Below, piece by piece: positions 6,660-12,519 of a stretch of 14,376 nt of DNA. This DNA is from Bacteroidales bacterium. GTDB lineage: Bacteria; Bacteroidota; Bacteroidia; Bacteroidales; F082. The stretch lies in the NCBI GenBank assembly GCA_017616675.1, contig JAFZXR010000081.1, positions 1-14,376 on the forward strand, written 5' to 3'. The notes under the pieces are model-generated. The model ran no database searches. It worked only from the letters and a program-made list of their open reading frames with translations, and was not told where the DNA came from. The position numbers and the translations under genes were made by a program. Every line of letters begins with the position of its first letter. Position 1 is the first letter of the stretch.

Positions 6660-7406
6660 TTAACGCCACTCTTTCAGAACCATATTTTCGCCATCAAACG
6701 TGGCATATGTGTAATCCCAAATCCAGTTTCCAACCACTGTCGTTACAGCATGGTCGCCGGTTTTATACTGCATCGGCTTGTGCTGGTGGCCGAACACAAA
6801 GAAATCGATAGTCGGGTCTTTTGCCAGCTCTTCCATGGCGTATTTATACAGCCTCGTCTCTTCGATGACGTTGTAATAACCGCCTTTTTCTTCCTTCCGA
6901 AGCTTCTTAACTCTATGATTATGAGACCATTTCAGCGCCACTCTGATGCCGAAGTCGGGATGCACATGACGGAAGCACCACTGCAGGAACCTGCATTCGA
7001 ACACGCTCTTCAGGAATTTGTATCCTCCGTCGCCTTTGCCGCGTCCGTCGCCGTGAACCATGAAAAACTTCTTGCCTTTGAGCATCATCACCTCGGGTTC
7101 GCGATGTACCTGAATGCCAATCTCTTCCTGCAGATACGAGAACGTCCACAGGTCGTGGTTTCCTGCAAAGAGATGCACCGGGATGCCGCTGTCGATGAAA
7201 TCGGCCAGTTTTCCCAGCAGACGCACGTGTCCGCGAGGCACGACGGTCTTGTATTCGTACCAGAAGTCGAACAGGTCGCCCATCAGAAACAGCTCCTCGC
7301 AGTCGGCCTTGATGGAGTCGAGAAACTCGAGAAGCATCTTCTCGCGCCTCTGGCTGTCCTCCAAAGTCGGCACTCCGAGATGAAAATCTGACACGAAGTA
7401 AATCAT
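6660..7406 (-). CDS. lpxH: UDP-2,3-diacylglucosamine diphosphatase (LpxH-type)
   Basis: A 248-residue calcineurin-like metallophosphoesterase expected to cleave UDP-2,3-diacylglucosamine to lipid X and UMP, the fourth step of lipid A synthesis, at the inner face of the inner membrane. Metal-binding motifs are all present: DFHLG (Asp7, His9), GDLFDFW (Asp44), GNHD (Asn83, His84), HGDG (His118) and GHQH (His207, His209). Length matches LpxH (about 240). The third motif is GNHD rather than the GNRD of E. coli LpxH; the Arg there belongs to the substrate site, and GNHD is also seen in relatives without proven LpxH activity. However, lpxK lies two genes upstream in the same unit, which supports the lipid A role. 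It starts 15 bases after the stop of the purine phosphorylase gene, so the two are almost certainly cotranscribed. Confidence 0.85.
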   Translation of the reverse strand: MIYFVSDFHLGVPTLEDSQRREKMLLEFLDSIKADCEELFLMGDLFDFWYEYKTVVPRGHVRLLGKLADFIDSGIPVHLFAGNHDLWTFSYLQEEIGIQVHREPEVMMLKGKKFFMVHGDGRGKGDGGYKFLKSVFECRFLQWCFRHVHPDFGIRVALKWSHNHRVKKLRKEEKGGYYNVIEETRLYKYAMEELAKDPTIDFFVFGHQHKPMQYKTGDHAVTTVVGNWIWDYTYATFDGENMVLKEWR

Positions 7407-7421
7407 CGTACTAGTTGATTA

Positions 7422-8249
7422 TCAGAACTTTATCTCATCCAGGCGTCTGAGCATCTCTTTCAAGATGGCTGTCATCTTAGGCTCTGCCACGTTGGCTGCG
7501 TTGATTACCTCTTCGTGTGTGACCTGCACAGCGATGTCTTTTCCGCCAAGGTCGGTGATGATCGACATGGCAAAGACCGGCAAGCCGCAGTGACGTGCGA
7601 TGATAACCTCAGGCACTGTCGACATTCCCACGCAGTCGCCGCCGATTACGCGATAGTAGTTGTATTCGGCAGGAGTCTCGTAGGTCGGACCAGTGTCGCC
7701 CACGTAAACGCCGTGTTGAACCTGAATCTTCAGCTCGTCAGCGATTTTGTCGGCGAAAGCCAGCACGTTTTTGTTATATGCCTCGCTCATCTCCGGGAAA
7801 CGTGTTCCGATGCGGTCGTCGTTCTTGCCAATCAACGGGTTAGGCAACAGGTTGATGTGGTCGGTGATGAACATGATGTCGCTCACGCGGAAGTCAGGGT
7901 TGATGCCGCCGCTGGCGTTTGATAGCACTAACAGCTTGATACCCAGGTATTTAAGCACGCGAATCGGGAATGTCACTTCCTTGGTGCTATAGCCTTCATA
8001 GTAATGGAAACGGCCTTGCATAGCCACCACGCGGCGTCCGCTCAGAGTACCCAAAATGAGCTTTCCTTGGTGTCCGGCAACTGTCGAAACAGGGAAGTTA
8101 GGGATATCTGCGTATGGGATAGAGTATTGAGTATCAATAACATTCACTAATCCGCCTAAGCCTGAACCCAGCACTATACCCACTTCAGGTTCAAAGCCTT
8201 TTGTCTTCGATTTGATAAAATCTACTGTCTCAAGAATTTTTTCCAACAT
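7422..8249 (-). CDS. Purine nucleoside phosphorylase, trimeric (PNP/MTAP) family
   Basis: A 275-residue cytoplasmic enzyme that splits purine nucleosides with phosphate into base and ribose-1-phosphate for salvage. Family motifs: phosphate-loop LGSGLGG (27-33), GHQGKL (59-64), QGRFHYYEGY (78-87), SNASGGIN (110-117), GPTYETPAEY (187-196, with base-binding Glu191), GMSTVPEVIIARH (208-220). At the position of human Asn243 this protein has Asp233 (in IITDLGG); the distance from the base-binding Glu is identical (42 residues), so the alignment is secure. In human PNP, changing that Asn to Asp shifts activity toward adenosine, so the substrate range may be wider than guanosine/inosine. The start ATG overlaps the end of lpxK by 20 bases, evidence for translational coupling. 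The symbol punA or pnp would fit but is left open. Confidence 0.93.
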   Translation of the reverse strand: MLEKILETVDFIKSKTKGFEPEVGIVLGSGLGGLVNVIDTQYSIPYADIPNFPVSTVAGHQGKLILGTLSGRRVVAMQGRFHYYEGYSTKEVTFPIRVLKYLGIKLLVLSNASGGINPDFRVSDIMFITDHINLLPNPLIGKNDDRIGTRFPEMSEAYNKNVLAFADKIADELKIQVQHGVYVGDTGPTYETPAEYNYYRVIGGDCVGMSTVPEVIIARHCGLPVFAMSIITDLGGKDIAVQVTHEEVINAANVAEPKMTAILKEMLRRLDEIKF

Positions 8250-9279
8250 AGTCTAAAATCAAATTTTTAAATATTTCTTCTTCTTTCCCATCGTTGAAAC
8301 GCACCTCAATCGGAATGGTGAACAGCGGCACGTTTTCAAACCTGCTGAGATAAGAATCTTTAGTTAATCGCATTAAGTCTTTTTCTGTTGTCACAACGAT
8401 TTTACTCTTGCCGATCACGCTGTTGTAGCCGTCAATTATTGCATCGATATCGGCATCACTGAAGCTGTGATGGTCGCCAAAGTAATTGGTAATCAATGTG
8501 TTATATTTTCTTTTGATATAATCTTCAAGAGGATATGGATTTGCAATGCCGCAGAAAAGATATATCGACTTGATGTTTTGCGGCTGCGTCTCCATTGCCA
8601 CTTTATTTATTGGCTTAAGTCCTTGAAAATCAATATATGTAAAGAAAACTTTCTGATAAGGTTTCGCGTTGAGCACGTTTATCACGTCGCGTTTGTCGTA
8701 AGGCAGCAGCACGCGAGGCGATTTCGTCACTATGATGATGTCGGCACGTTTGGCGGCACCTTTCACGTCGCGCAGATTGCCGGCCGGGACAAGCATATCC
8801 TTCTTGTAGATGTTGTAGTATTCGGTTAGCAGGATGTTCATGCCTGGTTTGATGCGGCGATGCTGATAGGCGTCGTCGAGAAGCACTACGTCGGGCGTTT
8901 TCTCTAACCGCATCAGCCTGGTTACACCGCCTGGGCGGTCTTCATCGACAGCCACGGCTATGTCGTCGTATTTTGTGTGATAGAGCAGGGGCTCGTCGCC
9001 AATCTGTTCGTATGTCGTATTCTCTTTGGCCAACACGAAACCTGTGGTCTTACGGCCGTATCCGCGACTCAGCACCGCCACATTGAACTTGTCTTTCAGA
9101 AGTCGGATGAGATATTCGGTGTGAGGCGTCTTGCCGGTGCCGCCAAACGAGAGGTTACCAACGCAGATCGTAGGCACACTGAAACTCTCCGAGGCAACGA
9201 TGCCGGAGTCGTACAGCCAATGGCGAATGTAAAGTACAATCGCGTAAAGCCATGACAGTGGTGCTAACAGAATCCTCAT
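8230..9279 (-). CDS. lpxK: Tetraacyldisaccharide 4'-kinase LpxK
   Basis: A 349-residue inner-membrane-associated kinase that phosphorylates the 4' position of the lipid A disaccharide precursor with ATP to give lipid IVA. The N-terminal hydrophobic segment (residues about 4-20, LLAPLSWLYAIVLYI) anchors it to the membrane. A Walker A loop GNLSFGGTGKT lies at 41-51, then SRGYGR at 71-76, GDEP at 94-97, and LLDDAYQHRR at 133-142, which contains the family's conserved acidic and QH residues. Length is close to the usual 325-350. It is first in a minus-strand unit with the purine phosphorylase gene (20-base overlap) and lpxH. A Bacteroidota -7 box lies 24 bases upstream. It is divergent from the Nif3-family gene with 89 bp between the start codons. 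Confidence 0.95.
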   Translation of the reverse strand: MRILLAPLSWLYAIVLYIRHWLYDSGIVASESFSVPTICVGNLSFGGTGKTPHTEYLIRLLKDKFNVAVLSRGYGRKTTGFVLAKENTTYEQIGDEPLLYHTKYDDIAVAVDEDRPGGVTRLMRLEKTPDVVLLDDAYQHRRIKPGMNILLTEYYNIYKKDMLVPAGNLRDVKGAAKRADIIIVTKSPRVLLPYDKRDVINVLNAKPYQKVFFTYIDFQGLKPINKVAMETQPQNIKSIYLFCGIANPYPLEDYIKRKYNTLITNYFGDHHSFSDADIDAIIDGYNSVIGKSKIVVTTEKDLMRLTKDSYLSRFENVPLFTIPIEVRFNDGKEEEIFKNLILDYVGKNS

Positions 9280-9303
9280 TGGTTACTTTTTAATACAAAC
9301 GTA

Positions 9304-9311
9304 CAAATATA
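9304..9311 (-). promoter_or_regulatory. -7 box of the lpxK promoter
   Basis: On the minus strand this reads TATATTTG, a perfect TAnnTTTG, within TTCGTATATTTGTA, a 14-base string identical to that at the dsbD promoter (3043-3056). It predicts a transcript start near 9298 and a leader of about 20 bases. No clear TTTG -33 box is visible at 19-21 bases. Confidence 0.65.
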
Positions 9312-9368
9312 CGAATTATTTTTGATTTGCGAATCATTATTTTTATTATTTTAGCGAAAAATTTCGAA

Positions 9369-10163
9369 ATGAATAAAGTTAGTGAGATTGTAGGTTGTAT
9401 CACCGATATCGCACCTCTGAAATGGCAGGAGTCGTGGGACAATGCCGGACTGCTTGTTGGTGATGCTAATATGCTGATTGACAAGGCTTTAGTGACTCTC
9501 GATGTGACCGAAGCCGTCATCGATGAGGCGATAGAAAAAGGTTTCCATCTTGTGATAAGTCACCACCCGCTGATTTACCGTCCGCTGAAGCATATCTTGC
9601 CTGAAAACACTATCGAACGCACCATCATCAAGGCGATAAAACACGACATCGCCATAGCGTGCATGCACACCAACCTCGACAACAGCTATCTGGGCGTGAG
9701 CAAATGGCTCGCCGACCGGTTGGGACTGAAGAACTTGCAAGTGCTCGAACCTATGAAGGTGGACGAAGACGTAGTGACCGGCGGTGGCATGGTCGGCGAG
9801 CTTGAAAAACCGCTCGCGGAAGCCGATTTTTTGGCCCTCGTGAAAAAAAATCTCAACGCAAAAGCACTTCGTCATTCCGAATTTTTAGGAAAAGAAATAA
9901 AAAAAGTGGCAGTATGCGGCGGCTCGGGATTCTTCTTGCTCGATAACGTAAAGCATTGTGGAGCAGACGCTTACGTGACAGGCGATGTGAAATATCACGA
10001 CTTTTTCGAGGCCGATGGAAGGCTTCTTCTGGTCGACGCAGGGCATTATGAAACAGAACAATTTACAAAAGAATTAATTGCTGATGCAATTATTAAAAAA
10101 TTTTGTAATTTTGCAGTTTCAATTTCGAGCGTGAAAACTAACTCGATAAATTATTTTGTATAA
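9369..10163 (+). CDS. Nif3/DUF34 family metal-binding protein (YbgI-like)
   Basis: A 264-residue cytoplasmic protein of the Nif3 (GTP cyclohydrolase I type 2 homologue) family, which forms ring-shaped hexamers with two metal ions per subunit; its physiological reaction is not settled. Metal-site motifs: SHHPLIYR, CMHTNLDN, and DAGHYETE near the C-terminus. Start: ATG 9369 gives MNKVSEIVGCITDIAPLKWQ, the normal family beginning; an in-frame TTG at 9327 would add 14 poorly conserved residues and lies in the intergenic promoter zone. E. coli YbgI is about 247 residues, whereas Bacteroidota members that I recall are often about 365 because of a middle inserted domain; here that insert is absent and only a short GGGMVGEL segment connects the two halves. 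It is followed after 18 bases by the zinc-ribbon gene, an arrangement conserved in many bacteria. Confidence 0.9.
   Translation: MNKVSEIVGCITDIAPLKWQESWDNAGLLVGDANMLIDKALVTLDVTEAVIDEAIEKGFHLVISHHPLIYRPLKHILPENTIERTIIKAIKHDIAIACMHTNLDNSYLGVSKWLADRLGLKNLQVLEPMKVDEDVVTGGGMVGELEKPLAEADFLALVKKNLNAKALRHSEFLGKEIKKVAVCGGSGFFLLDNVKHCGADAYVTGDVKYHDFFEADGRLLLVDAGHYETEQFTKELIADAIIKKFCNFAVSISSVKTNSINYFV
10106..10113 (+). promoter_or_regulatory. Possible internal -7 box for the zinc-ribbon gene
   Basis: TAATTTTG, a perfect TAnnTTTG followed by CA, lies inside the 3' end of the Nif3 gene. The context TTTTGTAATTTTGCA is shared with the proS promoter (13632-13645). If used, it gives the zinc-ribbon gene a leader of about 60 bases in addition to read-through from the Nif3 gene. 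There is no clear -33 box. Confidence 0.4.
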
Positions 10164-10181
10164 ATATTAAATTTAACATAA

Positions 10182-10970
10182 ATGGCTGATACTCAGGAAC
10201 TTAAACTCAACGAAGAAGAACAGATTGAAGTTACCGTTGAAAGAAAATTGGTTGCACTTTACACTCTGCAACAGATTGATTCGAAGATCGACAGAATCCG
10301 CATCGTGCGTGGCGAGCTGCCTGAAGCAGTGCAGGACCTTGAAGACGAAGTGGCCGGTCTCGAGACTCGTATCGAGAACTACAACGCCGACCTGAAGAAA
10401 TTCAATACCGACGTTACCAACTACAAAATCAAGATCAAAGAAACACAGGCTCTCATCAAGAAATATGAGGAACAGCAGAATCAGGTGCGTAACAGCCGTG
10501 AATACGACTCTCTGACAAAAGAGGCTGAGTATCAATCACTTGAGATTCAGCTTTGCGAAAAGAGAATCAAAGATGCGACAATCAAGATCGAAGATATCAA
10601 GACAAATCTTGAGGCTACCGAACAGAAACTAGCCGAACGTAAGAATGACCTCCAGGTAAAACAGGGCGAGCTTCAGTCAATCGTGGAAGAGACCGAGAAA
10701 GAAGAGGAAGAACTCGTGGCAAAGTCAAAGGAAAGCGAAGCTTTGATCGAGGAACGTCTGCTTTCAGCTTACAAACGCATCAGAAAAGGTGCCCGTAACG
10801 GTTTGGCAGTAGTGAAAATCGAGCGTGATGCCTGCGGCGGATGCTTCAACAAGATTCCACCTCAACACCAGCTCGATATTCGTATCCACAAGAAGATTAT
10901 CGTGTGCGAGTACTGCGGTCGTATCTTGGTCGACCAAGACATCATCGACCAGTACAACGCAAAAGGCTGA
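10182..10970 (+). CDS. Coiled-coil protein with C4-type zinc ribbon (CT398/HP0958-like)
   Basis: A 262-residue cytoplasmic protein of the C4 zinc-ribbon family. Residues about 20-205 are a long, charged, heptad-like coiled coil (many Glu, Lys, Gln with regularly spaced Leu/Ile), with the family's conserved NSREYDSL motif near 103-110. The C-terminal zinc ribbon has CGGC (Cys218, Cys221) and CEYCG (Cys242, Cys245). Relatives include Chlamydia CT398 and Helicobacter HP0958; the latter binds RpoN and flagellar mRNA, but the role in non-flagellated Bacteroidota is unknown. A nucleic-acid or protein scaffold role is an inference. It follows the Nif3 gene by 18 bases, and the conservation of this pair suggests a shared function. 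The gene converges on the OmpP1-like gene with only 5 bases between stop codons, and its terminator lies inside that gene. Confidence 0.9.
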   Translation: MADTQELKLNEEEQIEVTVERKLVALYTLQQIDSKIDRIRIVRGELPEAVQDLEDEVAGLETRIENYNADLKKFNTDVTNYKIKIKETQALIKKYEEQQNQVRNSREYDSLTKEAEYQSLEIQLCEKRIKDATIKIEDIKTNLEATEQKLAERKNDLQVKQGELQSIVEETEKEEEELVAKSKESEALIEERLLSAYKRIRKGARNGLAVVKIERDACGGCFNKIPPQHQLDIRIHKKIIVCEYCGRILVDQDIIDQYNAKG

Positions 10971-10975
10971 TTTAG

Positions 10976-12460
10976 TTAGTCAAGTCTGAACTTAAGAGAG
11001 ATGACCACCTGATTGATGTTGGTCGTCTCTTTTATTTTTGTCTCGTCGACGACCTGTTCGTTGTTCGAATCCAGATAATAGGCCGGATATGTGGTGAAAC
11101 GCGAGTACAGGTCGTAGCTGTTGTTGCGCTGACTCAACACGTAGGCTGCGTCTATTGTGAAGTGGTGATAGGTGTAGCCGAAGCCCAGCGAATACGACGT
11201 GGTCTGCAGATCCTTCTTGCCGAAGCCATAAGGACTGCCATAGAGGGCGTAACCTGCTCTGAATGCGAGGGTTTGCCATCTCCACTCGGTGCCGATACGG
11301 AAGTTCGAAGTGGCACCGTAATTATCCTTGATAAAGTTGTTCAGGTTGTTATAGTTGAAGTCGTAGCTTGAGGCGCGCATCTTGCTGTAGTCGACGTATT
11401 CGTAGTCGCCTGTAATCATTCCGTAGTTGCCGAAGATAAAGGCAGCGCTGGCGTTGAAACGCAGTGGCGTGGTCACGGTGTAGGAATATGTCCCGGTCGG
11501 CGACTCGTAAGAATACGATCCGCTGCTGAATGCCGAATGTGTCTCGGTGTTCCAGCTCTCCTCAACCTTATATAAGTAAGGTGTTGAGAACGAAGCGCCC
11601 AGTCTGACCCAACGTGCAGGATACACGATGGCGCCCACCTTGGCGTTGATGCCCCATCCCGAGTTGGAGATGTTCTCGGTCTGGCTCCAGTTGCGGAAAA
11701 GATCGCCGTGAGCGAGGTTGCTTTCCTTGTATTCCTTCGTTATTTTTCTGTCGAAATAAGGTATTCCGACCGACACGCCCAGGAAGAATTTCTCATTGAA
11801 ATTGAATCCTGAGGCGAAGGTGAACTCTTTCGAGGTGCCTCTCTTGGTCACTCCATACTCCTGGTTGATGCCGCCTGCAGGTACGAATGTGGTGCAGATG
11901 CCAGGTCCGACGCTGTCGATGACGTAGGTTTCCCATAAAGGATATATCAGGTTGGGGGAGAAGTTCTCCAATGCGCCCGACGAGTTGATGCCGTTCTCGA
12001 GAAGCTCGGTGGCGTAAGCGTCGACAAGCGATGTGTTGGCGTTGTTGCCGCTCACGTACGAGTTAAGGGCGTAGTTGTTCAACTTATTGATGCCGATGGC
12101 GAAACTCACCGTGTTGAGCGTGCCGTCGTTGATGTCTTGAGTCCAGGTGAGACCGATGTTGTTGGAATGCAACTTGAAGTCACGGTCGGAGTTACGGCTG
12201 CCTTGGTAGTTCGACTCATTCGAGATGGCGTAGAACGATGGCGTGTAGACGAACGTGGACTTGCGGAAGAGTCCCAAACCAGCGGGGTTTATTGTTATTG
12301 CCGAGAAGTCGGATCCCACGGCGCCCATGGCGTTGCCCATTGCGGCAGCTTTTGCCGTCCCTTGGTAATAGATGGAGGAGAAGTCGAGCAGGTCGCTGTC
12401 GTCCTGTGCCATTGCAAAGAACGGAACCAATATCGTGATGATTAACAAGAACTTTTTCAT
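10976..12460 (-). CDS. OmpP1/FadL/TodX-family outer-membrane protein
   Basis: A 494-residue predicted outer-membrane beta barrel. Signal peptide residues 1-18 (MKKFLLIITILVPFFAMA, cut before Gln19). The mature start has the family signature: GTAKAAAMGNAMGAVGSDF followed by the NPAGLG motif (58-63), as in FadL, where the N-terminus folds into the pore as a hatch. The rest alternates aromatic and polar residues in amphipathic strands (for example FRIGTEWRWQ, LAFRAGYALYGS, TIDAAYVLSQ). The last strand is VVISLKFRLD. FadL relatives import hydrophobic substrates such as fatty acids or aromatic compounds; the Bacteroidota members are uncharacterised, and the substrate cannot be inferred. It begins 59 bases after the low-complexity lipoprotein gene on the same strand, with no promoter box between, so the two are probably cotranscribed. 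Confidence 0.85.
   Translation of the reverse strand: MKKFLLIITILVPFFAMAQDDSDLLDFSSIYYQGTAKAAAMGNAMGAVGSDFSAITINPAGLGLFRKSTFVYTPSFYAISNESNYQGSRNSDRDFKLHSNNIGLTWTQDINDGTLNTVSFAIGINKLNNYALNSYVSGNNANTSLVDAYATELLENGINSSGALENFSPNLIYPLWETYVIDSVGPGICTTFVPAGGINQEYGVTKRGTSKEFTFASGFNFNEKFFLGVSVGIPYFDRKITKEYKESNLAHGDLFRNWSQTENISNSGWGINAKVGAIVYPARWVRLGASFSTPYLYKVEESWNTETHSAFSSGSYSYESPTGTYSYTVTTPLRFNASAAFIFGNYGMITGDYEYVDYSKMRASSYDFNYNNLNNFIKDNYGATSNFRIGTEWRWQTLAFRAGYALYGSPYGFGKKDLQTTSYSLGFGYTYHHFTIDAAYVLSQRNNSYDLYSRFTTYPAYYLDSNNEQVVDETKIKETTNINQVVISLKFRLD
10997..11039 (+). terminator. Intrinsic terminator of the Nif3/zinc-ribbon unit, inside the OmpP1-like gene
   Basis: AGAGATGACCA (10997-11007) pairs with TGGTCGTCTCT (11020-11030) with one G-T wobble, an 11-bp stem with a 12-base loop, followed by TTTTATTTTT. 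It is correctly oriented to end the plus-strand unit whose last stop is at 10970. It lies wholly in the last codons of the opposing gene (residues about 474-487). In the minus direction there is no T tract after it. Confidence 0.75.
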
Positions 12461-12518
12461 AACTTTTAACTTTTATCATTCAACTTTTAACTAAGGACGG
12501 ACTCGGTCCGTCCCTACG
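12460..12518. repeat. Heptamer array plus GTAGGG-headed palindrome
   Basis: Heptamers TAACTTT, TAACTTT, TATCATT, CAACTTT, TAACTAA run from 12460 to 12494, followed by the palindrome GGACGGAC-TCG-GTCCGTCC (12495-12513; 8-bp stem, 3-base loop) and CTACG. It occupies the 59-bp gap between the lipoprotein and OmpP1-like genes. The T tract in either direction is weak, so it may only attenuate or stabilise the mRNA between the two genes. Confidence 0.75.
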
Positions 12519-12519
12519 T

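Noticed and set aside
9327..9368. TTG start for the Nif3-family gene
   Set aside because: It adds 14 residues with no family resemblance and falls in the promoter region; ATG 9369 gives the normal N-terminus.
10924..10939. Perfect 16-bp palindrome TCTTGGTCGACCAAGA as an operator or terminator
   Set aside because: It lies in the conserved zinc-ribbon C-terminal coding sequence, with no T tract in either direction; chance is sufficient.
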